This document shows positions 35,691-46,359 of a DNA stretch of 64,000 nt, one piece after another. Under the pieces are notes generated by a model, which was not told the origin of the DNA, made no database searches, and was given only the letters and a program-made list of their open reading frames with translations. Within the stretch, counting starts at the first letter, position 1. Every line of letters starts with the position of its first letter. The translations under genes and the position numbers were made by a program. The stretch lies in contig NC_045140.1 in the NCBI RefSeq assembly GCF_008831285.2, positions 13,311,036 to 13,375,035 on the forward strand, given 5' to 3'. This DNA is from Nymphaea colorata (taxonomy: Eukaryota > Streptophyta > Magnoliopsida > Nymphaeales > Nymphaeaceae).

Positions 35691-36558
35691 GGGTTAGCCC
35701 ACTCCATTTATCACTAAATTAGGGTTTTTCAAAGACAACACTCAGGATTGTTCCCAATAAACCTACACCCAACCTAGGTATGAACATTGTTTTTTAAAAC
35801 TGAACCTAACCTAGGTCCAATCCTTGTCATGCAACTTGAAATCACTTAGCCCAGCTCGAGCATGGTCCAAGTCCATGCTATTTTAGATCTCCATTTCATA
35901 TTCTTGATCTAGATTACATATCCAAGTCTTAATTTCATGTTTGGATCTCATATCCAACTTTTTGATCTAGGATCTATCTTTATAGAACCAAATCCATTAT
36001 TTCCATTTCAAGTCTTAGACATGAAATCATGATCTAGATCTCATTACCATATTTGGATCCATTTTCTATAATTTTCCTTGGATATGGAGCCAGATCTAAG
36101 TTTAAGTATCAAACCCAAATCCAAGAATTACATGTGAGCTTAATGCACATTGTATTTCAAAAATGCATCATGATTTCTGCACTCTACGTTTAATGTCAAT
36201 TCATACAGTTGTACTTGAAACATGTGCAATTCTTTGCTGAGTGGTATGTGGCTGGAACAAACACTTTCCTGATTCATATCAAGTTTGAATGATTTTAAAT
36301 GTGTTTTATCCTCTCCATATTCTCACACCGTTTGTTCTATGCTCAATGTCAATCCAAATCTTTTATCAAGAATCAATCAGCACTCCTCCAAGGATGCATG
36401 GCTTTTTGTGGAATTGAATTAGGAGTCCAGAAAAGATCGCAATGAGCAAAACTCGGATGAAAATGCCATTTTAACCTACGGTTTAGAGTTGAGAGAGGAG
36501 AGAGAGAAAAAATTAGTCACATATCGATGGGGAGAAGAAGGATGTCCCCCTCTCATCC

Positions 36559-36566
36559 TATAAATA
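36559..36566 (+). promoter_or_regulatory. TATA box of the Gypsy 5' LTR
   Basis: TATAAATA followed by GGGGTC lies in a pyrimidine-rich setting typical of a plant transcription start. It is placed inside the LTR and would drive the element transcript. Confidence 0.6.
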
Positions 36567-38041
36567 GGGGTCTTCCGCCCCCCTTCTTTCTACACAATTT
36601 AAGAGCTACTTTGAGAGTCCTTACAATTCTGGAAAAATTTCAGTTGGGTATTCACAAAAATGGTTTAAGTTCAAGTAATTTAAGTTTTAGAGTCTTAATC
36701 TGGGTCTTTGTTTGGGCTGCTAGACTTAACGAGGTAGTGGGAGCGGGCCCCCACAGGTCCCTAGGGTCAGATAATTTATTTTTCCCTGTTCTTCCTTTTC
36801 TTATTTACAATTCAAGGCTTTCTTTCTTTTCTTTTCTTTATTCATATTTTAGTTTTCTGTTTTGCTTTTAGCATGCTTAATTTAGTCTATTTTCTTGCTT
36901 AGTTCTTAGGATTTCTTTATTTTCTTTCGTAATTTTGTAGTTTAGAATGTCTAGAAAAATAGATTGGATTTATTTTAAGGTCTTTAGAGTAGGTATAGGG
37001 GTCAAATATGCCCCTCTCTTCCATGTTTCATTCTTTTAAATTCTAAAGTTTTGCTTACTTAGTGCTTACTTACATCATGCATATAGAATATAGTTTTCTC
37101 TTATTCATTCTTTAATCATGCATGCACATTTTTTTTAATATGCACTGGATCACTTTGCACCCACATGCACCTCTTATCTGAAGCCTAGACCAGGTTGGCT
37201 TAGTTGCAAAGCCCGTGGAATTAGCTTAGGTATGTGAATACCCAAATCTAGTTTGGCTCTCAAACAAAATCCATTTCAGAGTCGTAGTTTTCGAAAATAT
37301 TTATAAAATCAACTTCTTTAAATGATTTCAAAAAACCTATGTCATATAGTCCTGGAGACCAAACCTAGATCAGTTCTCCAAGACATAGCACAGACTGGAC
37401 ATAGAGTCCACTACTCGTGAACCTATTCCCATAACCTAGGTCTAGTCAAATTTCTTTAATACCCATCCATACGAAATGAATGAAGTCGATATCGTATACC
37501 TTATGGTTTGGCTAAAACCAAACATATTTACTACAATAAACCCATCCCAAGTAGGTTCTAACTCAGTTTAGGTAAGACTAAACCTAGTCCAATTAACCGA
37601 CCTACCCCTTGTCTACTCAAACCTTGGATTTTGATTCAAAAGCATTGGAATCTAATCATGAACCTTATGTTCATCTAAACCATGATATTAAACCCAAGTC
37701 TAGCACACTTGGATTTGGATAATCATTTTAGACCTCAGATTATGAATATCTGATTTTGGATCTCAAGAATTGAATTTTAGATTTTGGATCTTATATTATG
37801 GATCTTGGATTTTGGATGCTAAGCCTTCGATTTTGGATCTTGAATCTCAGGTCTTGAATTTGGAGCAAATTTTACACAATGAACTTTGGATTATAAATCT
37901 TAGGTTGATATTCACATAATTTGACCCAAGACAAGAGTTTTGAACCATGTAATCATCATACGTGGGTATGTTCTTTCAAAATATAGATTTTATAATATCA
38001 AATTATAAGATACAAGATCAAATTTATTAGATCTCTTGCCA

Positions 38042-38468
38042 TTGAACCTTGGATCTTGAGCTCTGAATCTCCATAACATGACATGATATTTTAGACCTTA
38101 ATGACATTTCCTATCTCAATTTGACACAAGAGTTATATAATCTCTTATATTCATGACTAAAAGTTTTGGATTTGGATCCAATTTTTCTCCTAATAGGTCC
38201 ACATCCTACACCCAACTCCTAGTAGAGACCGAGACCAACTATACATGATCTAGTTTTTGCATGCATCATATTAGATTTAGGACATCGATTTCCATTGATC
38301 TATGATGATCCAGATATGAATAGACTTTAGATTAATTCTTCTTCATTAGTCCATTTCTAAGTCCACTTAGATTTTAAAACATGCATGATTTCAAAATTAG
38401 GGCATGTTTGGATTATTAGGTTTTGGATGACATTTAGATTTGAAAAATGAAACATTTTGGTATAGTCC
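38042..38468 (+). repeat. Conserved part of Gypsy 5' LTR
   Basis: It aligns with 45690-46119 over about 430 bp, sharing for example CCATAACATGACATGATATTTT, GGATTTGGATCCAATTTTTC and TGCATGCATCATATTAGAT. The LTR seems to continue to about 38640 past the block shared with 15633-15686. Confidence 0.85.
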
Positions 38469-39429
38469 GTAGTCAGATTACCCTGGTAAGGGCACAAGAA
38501 GCTGACCTCGTACTGACAGGTTGGGTATCATCTCTAGAAATTTCACACAAAGAACGGAGGGGAGTACAAGTAGTGACATCTAATTTTTACAAAATATCAT
38601 CTCCTTATATGTCCTGGTCATCACGTCATGGAATACTCCCGGTGTGCATTGACTCAAGGTGGTTCAATGGTTGTACCAACCTACTAGAGGAGGGCATTGG
38701 CCCTTCCCTCACCTGTATTGAGGCATTAACCTAGTATATTATTGAGTGGCCAAGGAAAACGAAGACATTTAGTGTTTAGAACCCATTTGAAGGTGTTATC
38801 ACGTATTTGGACTTCTTGTCCAAGGATATAGACATATCTGGCATATGGAACAACTAAGGATTTAAAATCCTAGATATCTAGTTTAGGTAACCAAGCCATT
38901 TGCATGATGAGGATATGTCATTGCAGAGTTTTGTTTGAAGCATTTTGTATGTATCTTGTTTGATTACATGTTTGTCTCTCTGCATTTCATTTAATACTAT
39001 GTACCAAATTTTTCATAAAAATCTAGGTGGATTTTTCAAGTGAACCCTTGTTTTCTTTGTTCAAAATTGTCTGGCACTTTTCCTTCCTATGTCATTCTAT
39101 AGGGTCTTCAGCCTGTCAAAGTCAAAATTGTCATTCAATTCGAACCTCTTAGTGGGTTGACCCTAACATGAATAGTCTCATCACCTAGTCTGACCATCCA
39201 CTCTTTGTATATCCATTTGCATGTCTGCCTTGAACCCTACCATGTCGTTTTTGTTAGTCACTATGATTATGATATTTCCCTAGGGCCATATTGTACACTC
39301 TATTCTCAGATATGACCTAGACACTAGGTCCATTGCCACAGATGGGCTCGTGTCAGGCTGGTACCTACAGTGGTTTGAGCAGTTCGTGGAGGTCTTCCCT
39401 CATCACCTAGATGACCATGCTCGTGACAG

Positions 39430-40250
39430 TGAAATTTGCCAGCAGCACGTCAGATCAATAGTTACCTGATCCATGCATTGGCTGAAAGGTGGAACACATA
39501 CATGTGTACATTCTAGTATACTTTTGATGACATGGCACTGTTGATGGATGAATTCACCTACATCTTGGGGCTGCCAAAGCCAATGGAATGTCCCTGGACC
39601 CAATCGATCATCTATTCATCACCAACTTCGTCTGGCGAGTCGTGCACATTTGGAGGCCCTGCAGAAAAGATGAGGGCCAGATCACCCAAGATATAATATT
39701 GAACCAAGGAAGTGATGATGAACTACACAACATGGCTCATAGTCTTCTCCAAAAAATAGGGCATGATGGATTTATGTGTCCTCCATCTATTTAGGATCTG
39801 GGGGAAGACCATGACAAGATGCCTTTCACTTGCTTTAGCTGGTCTAACATTTCTCTATAGGGGTCTTACTTGATTTGTCATGAGAGATTCTGATATGATT
39901 GAGGACTACCTTTTTTTACAAGAGTGGTTCTACATGCATGTTATCCAGGAAGATCGAGCTTTCATACCCACTAGTGGCAGTTTCTTGACATAACATGCAT
40001 ATAAGAAGATGATAGATGAGTTGGTAGAGGAGCACATCATCTTGGGATTTTTCTATAAGAAAGAGCAGCTTGCCGCCTATGCCTACCACGACAAGAGGAT
40101 AGACATTCATCTACTTGGTCCATTCTTTCTCATCCCATATCACCTAGAGTGAATCATATCACAGTTCTCTAGGATGCAGAAAAATTTATATACAATCAAA
40201 GGAGGCTTCAGCACAGTTGCAGATTATTATCTGGGTAGTAAAGCATGGTG
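39430..40250 (+). pseudogene. Possible extra ORF upstream of gag (plant-mobile-domain-like)
   Basis: Near 39453-39590 the translation YLIHALAERWNTY..., followed by DDMALLMDEFTYILGLPKP, resembles plant mobile domain proteins, where LIxALVERWxxxTHTF precedes TLxDVxxLLGLPxxG. More hydrophobic and Trp-rich text follows to 40250. Ogre elements are known to carry an ORF before gag. Stops are frequent and the match is partial, so the identity is tentative. Confidence 0.4.
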
Positions 40251-40499
40251 GCATATTCGTAGTCTTCATACTACTGGCTGATCCTGTGTTGTTATTGACA
40301 TCTCTATATATGGAGAACCAGCTAGGTCTAAATTGTATATAAATAGGGACAAACTATTCGTCTCACTCCATATTACCATTTACTCCTTGTATTGCATAAT
40401 ATTTACAATTTAATGATATTTTGACATTTCATTTCTCTTTAATGTGCCAATAAATACATATCCTCTCTATTTTTTAAAACCATATCATTCTCATCAGTC

Positions 40500-41260
40500 T
40501 TCTCAAGCTAAAATGCCTTCTTTAGGTGAAATTATGGCAAAGATTTTCTATGGCTCCTCACACGAGATCGCAAGGCACAAAAGAAAGAGATCCTAAGACT
40601 CTAATGGAAATGAGGAACCCTTCTCAGGTGGATCCCACTCTCATGATGGCTATTCAAAAGATGATCCAGTAATTTATGAGCCAAGGAGTGGCAGCTAAGC
40701 CTAGTCACATGAATTTTGAAGGTTCCACCCTAGTCAAGGAGCCCAAAATTTCTAATGGCCATATTATAGATGCTATTTAGTCTTGTCATGAGGAGATGGG
40801 AAAGATAGTCCATTAGATTCAAAGAAATGGGAAGAAGACTTATTCCAAACACAATTTTTTGTGAAGGGATGGATGGCAAGGATCTTGAAGGTCTCTAGAG
40901 GAAATTCAGCAAGTTCTGTGTGATGGAAAACCCACACACTCGTTTGTCTATTTCTTTGTTGAATGTGGTAAATTCCATGATAACAACAAGATATTATTTA
41001 TTTGTTTTCCTCAAAGTTTAAAAGGTGAGGCAGCATAGTGATACTTAGGAAGCACTGACCCCATATAGATGTAGGATTTCAATGAGGTGGTCAACGCCTT
41101 CATCAATAAATATGAGCCCAATCTCTATATTATCGACCATTGACACCCTTTTCAACCTCTACAAGAGTCAAAAGGGATTGCCAGAGAATATATCCATAGG
41201 TGGTGGACGTTAATCCTAGAACTTCATGCCCTAATGCCATAAGAGCATGCTTTAACTATG
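40500..41260 (+). pseudogene. Gypsy gag, degenerate
   Basis: The capsid-like pattern shows around 41010-41225: LKGEAA followed by WY-type residues, then DFNEVVNAFINKYEPN, then ARE.IHRWW. This corresponds to the Ty3/Gypsy gag block LxGxAxxWY...W.DLxxAFLxxY...ESxREYxxRW. Upstream text from 40510 (MPSLGEIMAKIF) may be the gag start. Stops are abundant, and a minus-strand frame of 151 codons here is only a shadow. Confidence 0.65.
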
Positions 41261-42388
41261 TGAGTTTCCAAGAACATAGCCACCACTATCTTGTACAATA
41301 TAAATACAAGAATTTCTAGTATCTCACCAGGAAGACTAAGTGTATTGAGACAACCATCAGAAATGGCTATTTCCAAGCAGATGTGGGACGAAGTAGCAGT
41401 AGCAACAAAAAAGATGATTACAAGAAAGAAAATAAACTCAATTGCATGTTTTATTTGCAAACAAGAAATCAACCAATATGTAACCATGCCAACCAAATCA
41501 ACAACAAAACTACAAAGGCAAGGGAGACAGTCAGAAAGCCTCATAGTCCAACCAAAACATGATAAAATCCTACTTGGATGCAAGACAGAAAAATCACTCC
41601 TTTGAAACAAAGAAAGAGGAAATTCTAGACTATCTGCTAGCATAATGACACTACCATTTGTTGAGTGTATCAGATCCAATGAAAACGAAAGGGAAATAAA
41701 AAGATCAAAATTGCAAATTTCACCATGCTTTGGCTAAGATACTGAAGTTACATACTGCTCAAGCATATTATTCAGAACTATATTGATAAAGATATATTGG
41801 TCGACGACACCACTTTCAAAATTCTCAAAGATCCAGTTAGAGACCATGGTAATAACATTGTGGTAGTAGTGGATGACATTTCTTTCTATCTGCATGACCA
41901 TATTTGGTCACACACACAAGAGGAGATGGCTATAATGGCCATTGATAACAAACCTATGTAGAAGCTGCTCGATTTTATTCAAGCCTTGAACAAGAAAACA
42001 ATGATTATGACAATTCAAGCTGATGAGCAGAAGCTATCAAGAAGCTCAGGTACAAGGTGACAGAAAAACCCACAGCTGCCAAGTTTCATTTTAAAGTGTC
42101 TCAACAATAGATCAAAAAAGAGGAGAACAAAACAGAAGATTAGCTAGAATCTTCTCAAGCAACCAAAGAAAAAACAACTCAACAAGTCCTTAACGTCTCA
42201 TTCAATATCTCAGTTTTGGACCCCATCAATATCTTTTTCATGCACATGACTGCTATAGAAGAGATGCTCAAGAAAACTAAAGTCAAATCTAGTATCGTTC
42301 TAGAATAGACCATCAATTTGGTCATGGTGAATGCTCCTTAGATGATAATTTTCCAAAGCCTAAATTCCATAACAATGCACTACATATT

Positions 42389-42745
42389 GTGGTGAGGATT
42401 TGTGGTATGAATGTCCCTCATGTGCTAGTAGATAGAGGGAGTAGCTTAAACATCTGCACGGAGATGACTGTCAAAGCTCTGGGACTCAAGGATGGGAATT
42501 GCATGCCAGATGATATGGCTTTCTATGGCTTTGACATGAGCAAGAGAACGGTAAAAGGCAAGATATGTCTGTTCCTGCATATCAACTTCACCATCCATAC
42601 AATCATCTTCTATATGGTGGACATGCCACCTTCCTATACTTTACTACTTAGAAAGTCGTGGATTAGTGGGGCAAATGACATGTCATACACCTTGCATCAA
42701 TGCATCAAGTGGAGTAGCCATGCCGATAGTCTTGGCTAAGAAACC
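42389..42745 (+). pseudogene. Gypsy aspartic protease
   Basis: An open 116-codon frame starts VRICGMNVPHVLVDRGSSLN. This is the retropepsin site of Tat elements, which normally read VLVDNGSxLN. LLLRKSWISG near residue 90 matches the LLLGRPWI block at the end of the domain. The Asp is kept, the following residue is Arg rather than Ser/Asn, and Gly to Arg replaces the LLGRPW glycine. The family is clear; activity is doubtful. Confidence 0.8.
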
Positions 42746-43559
42746 TGAGAAGAGGCTTCCCCAGCCTACGGTCACATGCCCTACATGCATAATTGAGATG
42801 TTGAGTATACAACGTCCTAGCAAGGTATACTTAAAAGACAATTTTGACTATCTAGGCATGAATTAATCAGAAGTCGCAGAATAGGTCAACACAATAGAGT
42901 GGAAGGGGCTAACTTTCTACAAGCTTAGAGGTCAGATTTCAATGAGGCAGCCAACAAAGATCATCTTTGGTATGAGTGCTTTACAAAGCCGTTAAAAGGG
43001 TTTTATCTAGTGATCAAGTTTGGCTACAAGTCATACATAGGCTTAGGAGATAAAAAGATGACATCATCGAACCAGTCAGTAACATAGCCAGACACATAGG
43101 AACTGTAGGTCTTGGCTACAAAAGGAACCCCAACAAGAGAAAAGGTCAAACAGAAATATAAGAAGTGAGGAGTCTAAAGAAAATCATCATCATTGTTTCA
43201 TTTTTCTCATTTTTTTTGAAATTTTTGTTGGGATGGGGGTCCCCATACTTCAAGTTTATCAATACAGTTTAAATTTTGTCCATATCTATGTGTCACCCTT
43301 TTCTTCTTCTCATTATTTGCCTCATTTATGCACACTAAATGCACATCTAGCTTGTTTTCTTATCATCATTCTTTAATGATCAAAACGGCATTCAAACCCA
43401 TCCATAAGTTGGTCATTAAACCCAAGTTCAGACAATAGAAGAGCCCAAACATCTTTGAAATTAGGAAACAAGAAAAGTCAATGTCACTAGACGAATCAGT
43501 CCAACAAACAGAACAAGTGAGCTAAAATTGGATATTGTATGTATAGAGAGATGATCGAA

Positions 43560-44290
43560 CCTTAGCCTTGCTCAATGACCCCACCAAGGAAGTGAATATT
43601 TAAACCACAAAAGATCCCAAGATGATACAGATTGGTGTCAACTTGGATCCAGAGGAAGAAGAAAAGCTTGTTTAATTTGTCGATGGCCTTTTAAAATGAG
43701 GCCATTTGATGTAGTAGGCCCCATTAATCTTCCTACATCAAATGGATGCAAATAGCACCCTACTATCCATAAGGAGATAGCCAAGCTAAGGAAATGAACA
43801 AGATTCTAATCTAAATCATGAAAAAAATTGTCGAAACAGGTCAAGGTTAGCATGAAATACTGCATAACTCATTGTGGGATTACAGAAGTACAGTCAGAAC
43901 TCCCACCAATGCCACCCTAGCAGAACTAGTATATGGCACAGGCCTGGTCATTCCTTTACAAGTGCAAAAGTCAGCTTACAAGTTTGCATCCATCATTTAG
44001 CTTCTCATGAACCAATATCAAAAGCAGTAGTTGTTACAGTTAGCATTGTGAGTAGCAAAACATGCAGATGCATATTCGCAAAGTGTTGAGATCAACCGTC
44101 CTATAGAAGAATCGCCTTCATGGAAAGTGGGCCCCGAATTGGGATGGGCCTTATACCATTAAGGAAGTTTTGCCAGGCAATTCGTATTGATTGATTGATG
44201 CAAATGGAGTTGAATTGTTTGATCCTACAAACTCTTCATTTAAAGAAATTCTATGTATAATCCACTTGTATCAAAACTTTTTTATCAATC
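43560..44290 (+). pseudogene. Gypsy pol remnant: RT stump fused to deleted integrase
   Basis: At 43560-43690 the text KEVNI and LDPEEEEKLV.FVDGLL is the stretch before a Tat reverse transcriptase (KLIxxLxxxxDVFAW). It passes at once into FDVVGPINLPTSNGC (43697-43745), the start of the integrase core. That is followed directly by PYYP.GDSQA and YRSTVRTPTNATLAELVYGTG (43757-43950), the end of the core. KWAPNWDGPYTI-like text near 44120-44160 is the integrase C-terminal region. So nearly all RT, RNase H and the middle of integrase, including central catalytic residues, are missing. Confidence 0.8.
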
Positions 44291-44519
44291 CAAATTCTCT
44301 TTGATAACCAGACTAATCTCCCTCTTTCTTGTTCATGCATTGCCCTCATTGCCCTTCTTACCGGGATGTCTTATAAAATGGGCATACAAGTCACATAGGG
44401 AAAGGGCCACAAAATGTTTTCAACAGAACTTCCAAATCTAAGAGCAATTGGTTCAAAAGTCTTCACATCCAAGTAGATGGCAATTTTTCCAAGTTTTTGT
44501 GTGTTTTTCAAGAACCTTA

Positions 44520-45680
44520 AGTTTTCAAACATTTACAGGTTTTCAAATGTCACATTATGGTGTATACAAGTTCTTCAAATTTTACACCAGCATTTCAAAT
44601 TTGTTATACTACACTTAGGTATATACATGCATTCTAATTTCACACTTCACAAGTTTTTTTCAATTCTGCACTTCAGTAAACACATACTTTCCAATTTCAC
44701 ATTTCACAAGTTTTTCAATTTCGCATCTTGGTGCACACATACTTTTTAATTTCATGTTTCACAAGCTTTACAATTTTACACCTCTGTTTTTCTGATTTCG
44801 TGCTTCGGTGCACACAGACTTTTCAAATTTTGAGCTTCAATGCATATAGGCTTTCCAAATTTAAATTTCAATACCCTATAAGTTTTCCAACTATATGCAA
44901 GTTTTTCTAATTTTGCACATCAGTGCACATAAGATTTTTCCCAATTTTGCACTTAAGTGCATGAATATTTTCAAATTTTGCACATTAGTGCACACAAGAT
45001 TTCCCAATTTCTCACCTAGGTGCATACAAGTTTTTCAAATTTTGCACATTTGTACACACAAATTTCCTCAATTTCACACATGGGTGCATGCAAGTTTTCA
45101 AGTTTGCACATCAATGCATAGAATTTTTTCATTCACACACAAGTGCAAACAAGTTTTCAGTTTCGCGCTTTGGCACACACAAGTTTTCGTGTTTTCACAC
45201 ATAATTTTGCACTTCAATGCACCTAAATTTCAGAAGTTTCAAAACGATTTCATGTTTTGGCACACTAATTTCGCACTTTGGTACATACAAGTTTTACAAG
45301 GACATGCACTAATATAAGATTTTGTATTTTCGTAGCCTCAAGTAAATGTGTCTTGACATAAGATTTCATGCTTCAATTCACTTAAACAAAAGTACCAGTG
45401 CACATAAGTTTTCAAACTCATGTTCTAGTATAACATTTTGTGTTTGACACCCAGAACTAAATGTGTCTCAGCATAAGAATTTGTGCTTCATTGCCCCCAA
45501 GTAAATGTACCAAGGCATAAATTTTGCACTTCAGTGCACACAAGTCTCGTGTTTTGGTATAAGATTATGTGTTTTGGCACACACAAGCAAACACACTTTG
45601 ATTTAAGATTTTGTGCTTCAGCACCTCCAAGTAAACGTGTCTTGGCATAAGATTTTGCACTTCAATGCACACAAGTAAAT
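44520..45680 (+). repeat. Degenerate tandem array in the 3' untranslated part of the Gypsy element
   Basis: From about 44520 to 45300 a unit of about 32-33 bp recurs, near AATTTTGCACATCAGTGCAC followed by ACAAGTTTTTC. Its roughly 11-codon period gives the repetitive frames seen here. From about 45330 to 45680 the unit grows to about 55-60 bp and adds AAGTAAATGTGTCTTGGCATAAG. The array lies between integrase and the 3' LTR fragment, the position known to be hypervariable and satellite-generating in Ogre/Tat elements. Confidence 0.85.
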
Positions 45681-45689
45681 ATACTAGTG

Positions 45690-46119
45690 TTGAACCTTAG
45701 ATCATCAATTCTAATTCTCCATAACATGACATGATATTTTGGACCTCTATGACATTTCTTATTTCAATGTAACATAGGAATTATATAATCTCTCGTAACA
45801 TGATTACAATTTTTGGATTTGGATCCAATTTTTCTCCTAATGGGCCCACAACTTACAGCCAAGTCCTAGTAGAGACTAGACTCTAAGTATACATCATCTA
45901 GTTTTTGCATGCATCATATTAGATTTAGGACATCAATTTGCGTTAATATATGAGATCCAGAAATGAATAGACTTCAGATTAATTTCTTCTTGTTCATCAA
46001 TCCATTTCTAAGATCTACTTAGATTTTAAAATATGCATGATTTCAAAATTAGGGCATGTTTAATTTATTTGGTTGTGAATGACATTTAGATTTAGGAAAC
46101 AAAACATTTTATTATAGTC
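45690..46119 (+). repeat. 3' LTR fragment of the Gypsy element
   Basis: It matches 38042-38468. The copy begins where the tandem array ends and stops before the CTCGTACYGAC block that follows the 5' copy, so it is truncated on both sides. Confidence 0.85.
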
Positions 46120-46359
46120 ATTTGTCTAACTACTTGCAAGAAAATTCTCCTATGTTGATACAATCTTACAAATAGTGCTCATTCATCTCTATATTTTACC
46201 TTTCTCTCTATCTTGGTACTAATTAATTTACGTAAAATATTTTTATATTAATATATTTAGTTTTATTAGTTAGATAATATATAATAAAGAAAAGTAGTTG
46301 TTCAAGAGGGAAGATTGAAGTTGGATACATAAAGATAGATGACCTTTTCTTTCATTTAA

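Larger units (their letters stand above)
35690..46119 (+). mobile_element. Defective Tat/Ogre-type Ty3/Gypsy retrotransposon
   Basis: A long 5' LTR with a TATA box (36559) and a 3' LTR fragment share the direct repeat 38042-38468 / 45690-46119. Between them, in order on the plus strand, lie a possible extra ORF (39430-40250), gag (40500-41260), protease (42389-42745), a reverse-transcriptase stump joined to integrase (43560-44290) and a tandem array (44520-45680). Integrase after RT is Ty3/Gypsy order. Long LTRs, an ORF before gag and repeats after integrase fit the Tat/Ogre lineage. Outer limits are approximate. It has lost most of RT, all of RNase H and much of integrase, so it is non-autonomous. 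Confidence 0.75.

Noticed and set aside
41224-41679. 151-codon hydrophobic minus-strand frame resembling a membrane protein
   Set aside because: It lies antisense to the degenerate Gypsy gag region and matches nothing recognisable.
44253-45317. Chain of frames, including 140 codons, with repeated Phe/His/Cys text
   Set aside because: The period of about 11 residues reflects the 33-bp tandem array, not a repeat protein.
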